DNA of 19,594 bases, from contig RGQW01000011.1 in assembly GCA_010029945.1 (NCBI GenBank), forward strand, positions 1-19,594, written 5' to 3'. Position 1 is the stretch's first letter; each line of letters opens with the position of its first letter. Under the pieces are notes generated by a model that made no database searches, had not been told where the DNA came from, and saw only the letters and a program-made list of their open reading frames with translations. The position numbers were made by a program, and so were the translations under genes. Shown here piece by piece: positions 1 through 7,583 of this stretch. This DNA is from Actinomycetota bacterium. GTDB taxonomy: Bacteria > Actinomycetota > Actinomycetes > S36-B12.

Positions 1-317
1 TCTTTGAGCGCCTGCAGCCGAGGGATCTGGTCGAACAGTTTCCAATCCAGATCATCGGCAAGGATCATCACCACGTTGCGGAACGCCGGAGAGGCCACTT
101 GATCGATGGTCGGATTCGTGTCAGGCAAGGCATCAGATACGAGTCCGTCACCTCCAGCATCGCTTGTGGGTGCAGCGGCGGCGGACGCAACGATGGGGCC
201 GGAGGAGTACTCGCTGATACCGAAGACGCCGACGGTGACAGCGGCGATGGTGGCGACGCTGGTGATGGTGACGGTGTTTCGACGCCGGCGCGAGGCCCGG
301 TGATCGTTGGGTGTCAC
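1..317 (-). CDS. Sulfatase family protein, N-terminal part only (runs off the window)
   Basis: The minus strand encodes the first 105 or so residues of an alkaline-phosphatase-superfamily sulfatase. The visible motif is NVVMILADDLDW at about residues 81-92; the paired Asp (88-89) are the usual first divalent-metal ligands of sulfatases. The CxPSR formylglycine site would lie further on, outside the window, so activity cannot be judged. The N-terminus has Arg-rich residues 7-13, a hydrophobic stretch at about 15-34 and a low-complexity Ala/Gly/Asp linker, which suggests export or membrane anchoring. The GTG start is at 317 and overlaps the TGA of the upstream MFS gene in a GTGA tetranucleotide, so translation is probably coupled. 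Family confidence is good; the substrate is unknown. A phosphodiesterase or phosphoglycerol transferase of the same superfamily is an alternative. Confidence 0.75.
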   Translation of the reverse strand, partial: MTPNDHRASRRRRNTVTITSVATIAAVTVGVFGISEYSSGPIVASAAAAPTSDAGGDGLVSDALPDTNPTIDQVASPAFRNVVMILADDLDWKLFDQIPRLQALK

Positions 318-1582
318 GGTGCGCGGTCCGTACGGACGAGAGTTTCGCGCATCCGGAGAACGAGGAAGATCGGCAGGATCGCCAATGCTGCGCCAGCAGC
401 GAATGCCCAGTCGTAGTCGAAGGCATCCACAAGCAGCCCGGCAACCAGAGGTCCCACAATCGCCCCCACATCCGACATCATTTGGAACGTCGCGATAACG
501 ACGCCGCCCTTGCGTCCTCCCATGATGTCACCGACGAGGGCGGATGGAGCGGACCCCATGAAGGCGCCGCCGAACCCTTGAACCGCCATGGCGATCAGAA
601 AGAGGGTGACGCCTGCGAGTCCGGCCGTGCCGAGAGTGTTGGCGGCAACGTCGGAGAGGGCGAGGAGGGCCATCCCGCCGGCACTCGCGATAGTGCCGAA
701 CAGGAGGGCGGGGCGGCGACCGCGGTTGTCCGCCATTCGTCCAGCAGGGAGAAGAAAGATCGCTTGGACTCCTGCCGCGATGAGGAATCCGATGCCCGAC
801 ACGGACGCGCCGCGCTGCAAACCCTCGACGACGAAGAGGGGAACGATCGAAGCGCGAAGGCCGAAGATGACGAAGCCGGTGATGAGGTTGCTGCCAATGG
901 CCGCTTGATAGGCGGGGTCCTTGAGCGCTGTCCAAAGTTCCTCGCGCTTATTGGTGTTGCTTCCGGCGTCTGCCTCTTCTCGCTCGTGCAGTCGGACCCG
1001 GGACAAGAAGATCAGCGAGACGGCGGTGGCGACGAGCAGCGTGATGGCGTAGACAAAGAACGGGGCGCGGATGGACCAGGCGACAACGAGTCCGCCGACG
1101 GCGGGTCCCGCAACACCGCCGAAGAGAAAGCCGCCGTGGAATGCGCTCGACGCACGACCTCGCTGCTCGGAGGACGTCACTCGAAGCAAGAGGGCCATCG
1201 CGGACACGGTGAACATCGATGAGCCGAGGCCCCCGGCGCCTCGCAGAACCAAGAGCTGTCCGTAGGACTGCGAGAAACCGGCGACCAGGCTGGACAAGGC
1301 GACGATCAGCAATCCGCTGCTGAGGACGATGCGCTCTCCCCAGCGATTGACCAGGATGCCGGCGAGCGGCGAGGTCACGAAGCGAACCAGGGCGAAAGCG
1401 GAGATCACCAGTCCGGCCTGGAACGCATTGACGCCGAAGGTGCTGGCGAAAATCGGAAGAGAGGGAATCAGGATTCCGAAACCGAGTGCGACGAAGAACG
1501 CGATGGTCGCCAAGACAGCGACCTCGCGGGGAAGATCGGCAAGAAGAGGGGTGCGCCGGATGGCGCGTCCAAGGCGGCGCAT
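314..1582 (-). CDS. Major facilitator superfamily (MFS) transporter
   Basis: This 422-residue integral membrane protein has about twelve hydrophobic segments, the normal MFS length and layout. The first helix is near residues 24-45 (VLATIAFFVALGFGILIPSL). A motif-A-like loop follows TM2 (GILVNRWGERIVL), and a second basic loop (GRMADNRGRRPAL) lies in the equivalent place of the C-terminal half, typical of the duplicated MFS fold. It probably moves a small solute by proton coupling; direction and substrate cannot be read from sequence. The ATG at 1582 lies two bases after the TAA of the dehydrogenase gene (TAAGGATG), and its TGA overlaps the sulfatase GTG. It is therefore the third gene of a four-gene operon and a candidate importer for the compound the operon degrades, although drug-efflux MFS proteins look similar. 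Confidence 0.9.
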   Translation of the reverse strand: MRRLGRAIRRTPLLADLPREVAVLATIAFFVALGFGILIPSLPIFASTFGVNAFQAGLVISAFALVRFVTSPLAGILVNRWGERIVLSSGLLIVALSSLVAGFSQSYGQLLVLRGAGGLGSSMFTVSAMALLLRVTSSEQRGRASSAFHGGFLFGGVAGPAVGGLVVAWSIRAPFFVYAITLLVATAVSLIFLSRVRLHEREEADAGSNTNKREELWTALKDPAYQAAIGSNLITGFVIFGLRASIVPLFVVEGLQRGASVSGIGFLIAAGVQAIFLLPAGRMADNRGRRPALLFGTIASAGGMALLALSDVAANTLGTAGLAGVTLFLIAMAVQGFGGAFMGSAPSALVGDIMGGRKGGVVIATFQMMSDVGAIVGPLVAGLLVDAFDYDWAFAAGAALAILPIFLVLRMRETLVRTDRAP

Positions 1583-1584
1583 CC

Positions 1585-2721
1585 TTACGAAACAGCTCCA
1601 CCTTCGGCGCTCGATCGAGAAGCGGCAGCGAACACCCGGTGACCTCCGACGGCCTCCGCGACCGTGGCGGTCGCGAACCGATCGCCGAGCGCTCCGGCAC
1701 GCTCAGCGAGGAAACTCGCCCACATCTGCAAGAGCGCATCGGCAAACCCGAACTCAAAGATCGCACCGCTGACCATGGGCCACGCGGAGACGTTGCCCGG
1801 TTGAACCTGCTCCCACACCTGCTCGGAGCCGTCGCGACGGAAGCGCTCAAAGTAGGCCGGGGTGCGGGTGCTGAATCGCACGCCGGCGTCCATTCCCACG
1901 GCCTCAAAAGACCATGTGTTCATGTTTCCCGGAGCTATGCGTTTGGTTTCCCAGATCATGGGGAAAGCCCGCTGCGGGTGATCCGGGGAGGTGCCGCGCA
2001 TGGTGATCAATGCGTTGTCCCACGTCTCGCATCGAGTCGTTTCCGTCGCCCCAGCGCTGATCGGCCGTTCGGTCACGATGTCGTCCAGGAGCGCGTAGAC
2101 GGCACTGGGCTGGTAGCCCAGTCGCAGCGGGACATGTGCAACGTGCATACCGAGGTCTCCCATCACCCCGATGTCACCACAGGTCTCCACCCGACGCTTC
2201 CAGTTGATGGGTTTAGATCGATCAATATCGGACGAGTGCAGAAAGCGTGAGTGCACCTCGATGAGTTCACCGAGAGCCCCGCTGCGGGCGTACTCATAGG
2301 CTCGCAGGGCACCGGGGAAAAACGGCATCTCGCTGCTGACGCGCACGAACACTCCGGCCTCGTCGATCGCGGCCGCGATGCGTTCCGAGGCCCCGAGGTC
2401 GATGCCGAAAGGCTTCTCCGCGAGAAAGTCGCGGCCGGCCCGTGCGGCAGCGGTGTATATCTCCTCGTGGAGGTTGTGCGGGACCGCGATATACAGAACA
2501 TCCAGAGATTCGTCGTCAACGAGATCACGCCACGAATCGGTCAGAGTCTCCAAAGTCGGGACCTGTCGGAACCACTCCCGAGCCGCGGAATCAAGGTCTG
2601 CGACGGCGACGACGGATGGGCGCACCGGGTGGTCGACGAGATGAAGCCAGCGTCCGCACACAGCGGCGAGCTCGCGGCCCATCAGCCCGCCGCCGATGAT
2701 GCCGATACGCACATCGCTCAT
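1585..2721 (-). CDS. Gfo/Idh/MocA family NAD(P)-dependent oxidoreductase
   Basis: This 378-residue protein starts with a Rossmann dinucleotide-binding motif (IGIIGGGLMG, residues 6-15) and carries the family signature EKPFG at 102-106, where the Lys contributes to catalysis and cofactor binding. Characterised members oxidise or reduce sugars, inositols and sugar acids (for example glucose-fructose oxidoreductase and inositol 2-dehydrogenase). The substrate here is unknown. The ATG at 2721 overlaps the TGA of the aldolase gene in an ATGA tetranucleotide, and the MFS gene follows after two bases, so the three are almost certainly co-transcribed. With an aldolase and a divergent FGGY kinase beside it, the likely job is oxidation or reduction of a sugar or polyol before phosphorylation and cleavage. 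Length is in the usual range and no damage is visible. Confidence 0.9.
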   Translation of the reverse strand: MSDVRIGIIGGGLMGRELAAVCGRWLHLVDHPVRPSVVAVADLDSAAREWFRQVPTLETLTDSWRDLVDDESLDVLYIAVPHNLHEEIYTAAARAGRDFLAEKPFGIDLGASERIAAAIDEAGVFVRVSSEMPFFPGALRAYEYARSGALGELIEVHSRFLHSSDIDRSKPINWKRRVETCGDIGVMGDLGMHVAHVPLRLGYQPSAVYALLDDIVTERPISAGATETTRCETWDNALITMRGTSPDHPQRAFPMIWETKRIAPGNMNTWSFEAVGMDAGVRFSTRTPAYFERFRRDGSEQVWEQVQPGNVSAWPMVSGAIFEFGFADALLQMWASFLAERAGALGDRFATATVAEAVGGHRVFAAASRSSAEGGAVS

Positions 2722-3569
2722 GCGATCAGCTTCTCCGCTTCGTCGACCGAGGCGTTCTCGTGGAGCATCGCCATCAGCGCTCGGGTGATGCCAGCAGGGT
2801 TGGGGTGTTGGACGATGTTGCGCCCGTAGACGATGCCGGCTGCTCCCTGCGCCAATACCGCGTCGGTGCGTTCGAGTAGTTCGCGATCGGGCACGCGGCC
2901 GCCACCGCGAACGAGAACCGGAATGTCGCCAGCGATCTGAACGACCTGGTGATAATCGCTCGGGTCGTCGGTCGGGTCGGCCTTGATGACATCGGCGCCG
3001 AGTTCGACGGCCTGACGGACGATGGGCAGAATCAAATCGAGGTCACCATTGACGGTATAGCCGGTGGATCCGTCGGGGTCGACAGGCTTCATGACCAGCG
3101 GCTCGATCATCAGCGGCATGCCGTACTTCTCACAATCGGCTTTTGCATCCAGGACGTTCTGCACGCAAGCCTCGCGCACTTCCGGGCGGCCGGGAAGGTC
3201 CAGCAGATTGACCACGATGATGGCGGCGTCCAACTGAACGCCTCGCTTGGCGGGCTCGGGGATCATCAGCGAGAACATGTGATCAGGCAGGGGCGCCCCG
3301 TAAACATTGGCCACGTCGGTGCGCATCACCAGTGCCGGGCGCTCTTTTCCGCGATGCGCCTGGAGTTTGGGCGCCTGCCCCTGGGTGAGTTGGATGGCGT
3401 CGGGAGCGGCAGCGACGAGTGCGTCGATGGCACCGCCGAGGTCTTCGATCCCGTTCAGGAAGTGACGCTCACCAAAAAAGCCGTGGTCGATGGCGACGTC
3501 GAGGCAGCGGCCGGAAGTGGCATTGAAGAGGCGGTTGAGGCGGTAGCGAACATCGGACACGTCGGTCAT
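2718..3569 (-). CDS. DhnA/DeoC-type class I (Schiff-base) aldolase, LsrF-like
   Basis: This 283-residue TIM-barrel protein belongs to the DeoC/FbaB/LacD aldolase group that includes DhnA-type fructose-bisphosphate aldolase and LsrF. Features seen are CLDVAIDHG (22-30), LMIEPL (153-158), the probable Schiff-base lysine K196 in GADVIKADPT, and a C-terminal phosphate-binding pattern of VLVRGGGR (218-225) with GIVYGRNI (245-252). The open frame extends to 3623, but the ATG at 3569 is preceded by AAGGAG with a good spacer and homology begins there, so I chose it. It is the first gene of the minus-strand operon and overlaps the dehydrogenase gene by ATGA. Cleavage of a phosphorylated keto-sugar is likely. 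Members of this family also act as thiolases or transaldolases, so the exact reaction is open. Confidence 0.85.
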   Translation of the reverse strand: MTDVSDVRYRLNRLFNATSGRCLDVAIDHGFFGERHFLNGIEDLGGAIDALVAAAPDAIQLTQGQAPKLQAHRGKERPALVMRTDVANVYGAPLPDHMFSLMIPEPAKRGVQLDAAIIVVNLLDLPGRPEVREACVQNVLDAKADCEKYGMPLMIEPLVMKPVDPDGSTGYTVNGDLDLILPIVRQAVELGADVIKADPTDDPSDYHQVVQIAGDIPVLVRGGGRVPDRELLERTDAVLAQGAAGIVYGRNIVQHPNPAGITRALMAMLHENASVDEAEKLIA

Positions 3570-3744
3570 CTCTCCTTCTTGAGGTCGAGCGGCGGGGAAC
3601 GCGGTGTGGTGGCCGGTCGACACGAGAGGTCGATCGCGGGCCTTTCCTCGCCGTTGCTCCCGAGATTCCCGTATGGACCCGAGATCCCTGCACGCAGCCT
3701 ATCCTCGCGAGAGGGTGAGACCCCCGGGGCAGGCAGGAGGAATC
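3570..3744. promoter_or_regulatory. Divergent intergenic region between the aldolase operon and the FGGY kinase
   Basis: These 175 bases separate two divergent starts, each with a clear Shine-Dalgarno site (AAGGAG for the aldolase, GGAGGAA for the kinase), so both promoters should lie here. A TATCCT -10-like hexamer at 3700-3705 points toward the kinase but lacks a convincing -35. A perfect 8-bp palindrome CTCGCGAG lies at 3704-3711 and could be part of an operator. No regulator gene is in the visible neighbourhood. No RNA gene or coding frame is supported here. Confidence 0.35.
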
Positions 3745-5091
3745 GTGGCGCAGGACCTGGTGGTGGGAATCGACGCAGGAACCACGCGCGTGAAGGCGCT
3801 GGCTGTCGATCTGTCGGGCCGGGTCGTGGCGCAGGCGGCGGAACCGACTCCGTGGGTTCGTTCGGGTGCCGAGGCCCAGATGGATCCCGACGAATTAGTG
3901 GAGGTTGTCGGCAGCGTCCTGACTCAGCTCACCGAGGACAGCGCCTGGACCATGCAGACCCGGGTCATCGGTATCGGTGTCACCAGCATGGCCGAGGCCG
4001 GTGTCCTCGTCGGCCCCGACGGCTCGGCAGTGGCTCCGGCGATCGCCTTCCATGACCCTCGCGGCCGGGTGGATCTCGTCAAGGCGGCGATTGATCGCGA
4101 GACTTTCCATGGTCATGTGGGCATGAGACTGAACAACAAGCCCTCAGTAGCGAAGATTTTGTGGTTGCAGGACAACGTTGCGTCGTCAACAGGGGCGACG
4201 ATGTATCTGAACATCGCCGAGTGGATCGTGCACCGCCTCGGTGGTGATCCGGTAGCCGAACTCTCGCTCGTCTCGCGGACCGGCCTATTCGATGTCGTCG
4301 ATCGCGTCCCATGGCAGGCGACCCTCGATCTTGTCGGCGATCTGTTGCCCGATCGCATCACGGTCGCGGGCGAGGTCTGTGGCGTGGCCACTCGCGTGCC
4401 AAGCTCGATGCAGGGGGCGGTCCTCACGGCGACCGGGATGGATCATCAGTCGGCGGCGTTCGCATGCGGTGCGGCCACCACCGGCTCGCTGTTCGATTCA
4501 ATGGGGACCGCGGAGGCCTTCTTGCGTTTCACGCCCGGTCCTTTGTCGCGCGAGGAACTCATTCGTCTGTCAGAGCGTGATGTCGCTGTCCTGTGGAGCG
4601 TTATTCCTGACCACGTGTGCGTACTCGGTGCCCTGGTGACCGGGCTTTCGCTGGAGCGCGTGCGGCGACTTCTGGGAATCGAGTCCTTTGGTGACCGCGC
4701 CGCGTTGGCTGAACAAGCAGTGGCTGCTGATCGCGGGCAGTTGCGTGTGAACGAGGTCGACCACACCGGGCTGTCATTGGTGGGCGTCGACGACGACGCG
4801 AGCCCGGCGGCTTTGTGGAGAGCCAGCGTGATGGACCTCGTCGCCGCGGGCAGTGACCTTCTGGCGTTCATCGAGGCCAGCAGCGGCCCGCGACGTCGAA
4901 CGGTGCTTGCGGGTGGTTGGGTGCACGACGCGATGGTCGTGCACGCCAAACGTGAAGCCATCGGGGACTTCGAGGTCAGTGAGGTCGACGAAGCCGGCGC
5001 CCTGGGAGCATCGATGTTCGCCGCCATTGCCGCGGGAGCGATGGCGCGACCGGCAGCCGATGCGCGGCCTGTGTGGCCCGATGCGTCATGA
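3745..5091 (+). CDS. FGGY-family carbohydrate kinase
   Basis: This 448-residue protein has the two-domain FGGY (actin-like ATPase) layout. The N-terminal phosphate-1 loop is VVGIDAGTTRVKALAVD (from about residue 6), the second domain begins near the TATGMDHQSAAFACG segment, and the ATP-binding LAGGWV motif lies near residues 389-394, followed by GALGASMFAA. FGGY kinases phosphorylate sugars and polyols such as xylulose, glycerol, ribulose, or autoinducer-2 (LsrK); I cannot assign the substrate. The open frame extends upstream to 3604, but the GTG at 3745 follows GGAGGAA at proper spacing and homology starts immediately after, so I chose it. It is divergent from the aldolase operon, implying a shared pathway, and its TGA overlaps the ATG of the next gene (ATGA). 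Confidence 0.88.
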   Translation: MAQDLVVGIDAGTTRVKALAVDLSGRVVAQAAEPTPWVRSGAEAQMDPDELVEVVGSVLTQLTEDSAWTMQTRVIGIGVTSMAEAGVLVGPDGSAVAPAIAFHDPRGRVDLVKAAIDRETFHGHVGMRLNNKPSVAKILWLQDNVASSTGATMYLNIAEWIVHRLGGDPVAELSLVSRTGLFDVVDRVPWQATLDLVGDLLPDRITVAGEVCGVATRVPSSMQGAVLTATGMDHQSAAFACGAATTGSLFDSMGTAEAFLRFTPGPLSREELIRLSERDVAVLWSVIPDHVCVLGALVTGLSLERVRRLLGIESFGDRAALAEQAVAADRGQLRVNEVDHTGLSLVGVDDDASPAALWRASVMDLVAAGSDLLAFIEASSGPRRRTVLAGGWVHDAMVVHAKREAIGDFEVSEVDEAGALGASMFAAIAAGAMARPAADARPVWPDAS

Positions 5092-5561
5092 CCACGCAGA
5101 ACCGAGACGTTCACCGCAGTGCTGTGTATCGGGCCGAGGATCAGTGGTCGGCAACACTCGATCGAGGCGGTGTCGTTGACTTCTTCGGTTCGGTGATCGA
5201 TGTGCCAGAGCAGTTGCGTTTCGGTGAGCTCGAGGCGGTGCAGACGTATGTGGACGATGTCGTGGCGCACCTGGAGGTGCCACCGGTGCGGGTTCGACAC
5301 CGCCGAGGAGGAACGCGCGCGCACTACAGCGAGGGTGAGATAGCGATTCCCACCACGCACGGGTGGGCGATGCGCGAAAGTGTGGTGCTGCACGAGGTGG
5401 CTCACCATGTGTGCGTTACCGACCGCAGCAGTGGTGCGCACGATCGATACTTCACGGCGACGATGCTGGAGTTGGCTGACATTCGTTTTGGTCCGGGTGC
5501 GGCACTCTTGCTTCGCACGGGTTATCAGGCCGCGGGTGTTCCGGTGGAGGAGACGGTGTGA
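5088..5561 (+). CDS. HExxH putative metallohydrolase, TIGR04338-like
   Basis: This 157-residue soluble protein contains a zinc-metallopeptidase signature VVLHEVAHH (HExxH at 102-106). A downstream AHDRYF has His118 as a plausible third ligand, recalling the HExxH...HGxxF arrangement of SprT-like proteins. It resembles the actinobacterial family TIGR04338, annotated only as a putative metallohydrolase; substrate and role are unknown to me. The ATG at 5088 overlaps the kinase stop (ATGA) and the TGA overlaps the GTG of the DUF2786 gene (GTGA). I see no signal peptide or membrane segment, so it should act in the cytosol. Pairing with a DUF2786 gene is, from memory, a recurring actinobacterial arrangement, so the two probably work together; any link to the kinase may be incidental. 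Confidence 0.78.
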   Translation: MTTQNRDVHRSAVYRAEDQWSATLDRGGVVDFFGSVIDVPEQLRFGELEAVQTYVDDVVAHLEVPPVRVRHRRGGTRAHYSEGEIAIPTTHGWAMRESVVLHEVAHHVCVTDRSSGAHDRYFTATMLELADIRFGPGAALLLRTGYQAAGVPVEETV

Positions 5562-6352
5562 GCAGCGCGATCGAGCGCATCAGCGCCCTGCTGATCAAGG
5601 CCGAGCGGACCGATAACCCGCATGAAGCGGATGCATACCTCATGAAGGCTCAAGCTCTCGCGACGATGGCGAGTATCGACATCGCCGCTGCGCGTGCTCG
5701 AAAACTTGCCGACGAGAAGCCGACGAGTCCGGTCACCCGAACGGTCTCCATCGGAGACAAGAGAAAGAGAGCCAACACTCACCTGATCTCCCTTTTCGTG
5801 GCTATCGCCCACAACAATTTCTCAATCGTCGACGTCGCCTCCGACTCAACCTACGTTGTGGCCTACGGCATGCCTCAAGATCTCGACGCAACGCAGACGC
5901 TTTTCGCGTCACTGTCGGTGCAGATGGCAACCAGCGCACAGCGCTATCTCGAAAAGGACGAGTGGAAGTCGGACACCTATCGAACGCGCTCCCGAAGAAC
6001 CGGTCTGCCGGTGAAGAAGCCGTTCACCCGCCAAACCGCGAGGGCTGCCTTCTACCGCGCCTACGTTGCCCGGATCGACGAGCGTTTGCAGCAGGCCCGC
6101 GAGACCGCGGTGCGAAGTCGAGATGAGAGCCGTGGAAACGAACCGTCGGCAGCGCTGGTGCTGCGAGAAAGCGAGGCCGAGGTACGCGCTTTCCATCGTG
6201 ACAACTCCGATGCCCGTGGTCGCTGGGGTGGCTATCGAGGTGCCGCGACGGGACGATCCGGGTCTGCCGCCGGGGCCGGGCGAACGGCTGCATCACACGC
6301 GCGCCTGCGCCCATCGGACGAATTGCCGGAGGGGCGTCGCGCGCTGCCGTAG
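5558..6352 (+). CDS. DUF2786 domain-containing protein
   Basis: This 264-residue protein has an N-terminal DUF2786 domain (about 4-43: IERISALLIKAERT, then HEADAYLMKAQALATM), an alpha-helical module of unknown function. A mixed region (about 65-130) and a basic helix (about 150-190, KPFTRQTARAAFYRAYVARI) follow. The tail from about residue 205 is Gly/Ala/Arg-rich and probably disordered. No catalytic motif is visible. The GTG start at 5558 overlaps the TGA of the HExxH gene (GTGA), indicating coupled translation. A gap of 20 bases separates it from ilvA. The basic C-terminal half could bind nucleic acid, but that is a guess. Family membership is reasonably sure; function is not known. Confidence 0.78.
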   Translation: MSSAIERISALLIKAERTDNPHEADAYLMKAQALATMASIDIAAARARKLADEKPTSPVTRTVSIGDKRKRANTHLISLFVAIAHNNFSIVDVASDSTYVVAYGMPQDLDATQTLFASLSVQMATSAQRYLEKDEWKSDTYRTRSRRTGLPVKKPFTRQTARAAFYRAYVARIDERLQQARETAVRSRDESRGNEPSAALVLRESEAEVRAFHRDNSDARGRWGGYRGAATGRSGSAAGAGRTAASHARLRPSDELPEGRRALP

Positions 6353-6372
6353 GCAAGTGCCACGATGCGTCG

Positions 6373-7578
6373 ATGGAATTGAGTGACGTCCACGGCGCAG
6401 CGGACCGTATCGACGGCATTGTGCGCTCGTTGCCGGTCCAAGGTGCTCGATGGTTGACCGAGCAGGTGGGTGGGCCCGTATATCTGGTCCCGGAGAACCT
6501 GCAGCGTGCCGGCTCGTTCAAAATCCGCGGTGCCTACAACCGCATCGCTCAGTTGTCGGATGACGAGCGTCGCCAGGGAGTAGTCGCTGCGAGCGCCGGT
6601 AACCACGCGCAAGGGGTGGCGCTCGCAGGTCAGTTGCTCGACGTGGCTGTGACCGTCTTCATGCCGGTCGACGCCTCTATCCCGAAGATCGAGGCGACGC
6701 GCGGGTATGGCGCGGATGTCCGGTTCCACGGCGCCACCGTGGATGAGGCTTTGGTCGAGGCTCGCGCTTTCGCCGAGGAGACGGGTGCCGTGCTGATCCA
6801 CCCCTTCGACCACGAGCACGTCGTGGCGGGGCAAGGAACTCTCGGCTTGGAGATCCTGGACAAGATCCCGGACGTCAAGACCGTCGTCGTGTGCACCGGC
6901 GGTGGTGGGCTGCTCGCCGGCGTTGCGTTCGCGATCAAGCAGGTGAAGCCGGACGTGAAGGTCGTTGGGGTGCAGGCCGAAGGAGCGTCCACGTACCCGG
7001 CGAGCCTAGAAGCAGGAGAGCCGGTAAGTCGCGAACAGATGAACACGATGGCCGATGGCATCGCGATCGCCCGCCCTGGTGATGTTCCCTTCGAACTCGT
7101 GCAACAGTACGTCGACGAGTTCCGAACGGTGAGCGAGGACGAACTGTCGCGGGCGGTGCTGCTTCTTCTGGAGAGAGCAAAACTCGTCGTCGAGCCGAGT
7201 GGTGCGGCGGCGACGGCGGCTGTGATGCAAGCCCCCCGGGACTTCGAGCCGCCGGTCGCCATCACGATTTCCGGTGGCAACGTTGATTCGCTCGTTCTCC
7301 TGCGGATCATCCGCCACGGTATGGCCGCAGCCGGCCGCTACCTGTCCATCAGTGTGCACACCGCAGACTTTCCCGGCTCACTGGCCGACCTACTCGATGT
7401 CTTAAAGGGACATAAGGCGAACGTCGTCGACGTCTTTCATGATCGCACCGACCCGAGAGTCTCGATCGGCGATGTCCGCATCGACATTCAGATGGAAACG
7501 CGAAGTGCCGAGCAGCGAGACCAGATTCTGTCCGCCCTGCAGGATCGGGGCTATCACGTGGAGGTGCTCGACGGCTGA
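6373..7578 (+). CDS. ilvA: Threonine ammonia-lyase (threonine dehydratase)
   Basis: This 401-residue fold-type II PLP enzyme deaminates L-threonine to 2-oxobutanoate and ammonia, the first committed step to isoleucine (or threonine breakdown). The PLP lysine is K50 in ENLQRAGSFKIRGAYNR. The substrate loop SAGNHAQG is at 74-81 and the phosphate-binding TGGGGLLAG loop at 175-183. A single C-terminal ACT-like domain (about 326-401) begins YLSISVHTADFPGSLADLL, the short-form architecture common in actinobacteria rather than the longer E. coli IlvA type. ACT domains normally give allosteric control by amino acids. The ATG at 6373 has no strong ribosome site. It lies 20 bases after the DUF2786 gene and just before the ABC ATPase on the same strand, so it may share transcripts with either. 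Confidence 0.93.
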   Translation: MELSDVHGAADRIDGIVRSLPVQGARWLTEQVGGPVYLVPENLQRAGSFKIRGAYNRIAQLSDDERRQGVVAASAGNHAQGVALAGQLLDVAVTVFMPVDASIPKIEATRGYGADVRFHGATVDEALVEARAFAEETGAVLIHPFDHEHVVAGQGTLGLEILDKIPDVKTVVVCTGGGGLLAGVAFAIKQVKPDVKVVGVQAEGASTYPASLEAGEPVSREQMNTMADGIAIARPGDVPFELVQQYVDEFRTVSEDELSRAVLLLLERAKLVVEPSGAAATAAVMQAPRDFEPPVAITISGGNVDSLVLLRIIRHGMAAAGRYLSISVHTADFPGSLADLLDVLKGHKANVVDVFHDRTDPRVSIGDVRIDIQMETRSAEQRDQILSALQDRGYHVEVLDG

Positions 7579-7583
7579 GCCCG

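Noticed and set aside
311..1222. Long plus-strand open frame (303 codons) opposite the MFS gene
   Set aside because: It is antisense to a clear membrane transporter, its product is Glu/Asp/Gly/Arg-rich low complexity without a domain, and such mirror frames are expected in GC-rich DNA.
2949..4055. Plus-strand open frame across the aldolase gene and the divergent promoter region
   Set aside because: It is antisense to the aldolase and then out of frame with the kinase; no family resemblance and no ribosome site.
1..5091. Known sulfoquinovose (sulfo-EMP) operon
   Set aside because: That route uses a PfkB-type kinase, a sulfoquinovosidase and an isomerase; none is visible here, and the kinase is of the FGGY family.
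4446..5441. Minus-strand open frame opposite the kinase and HExxH genes
   Set aside because: Ser/Arg/Thr/Pro-rich composition typical of an antisense shadow; both sense genes have strong motifs.
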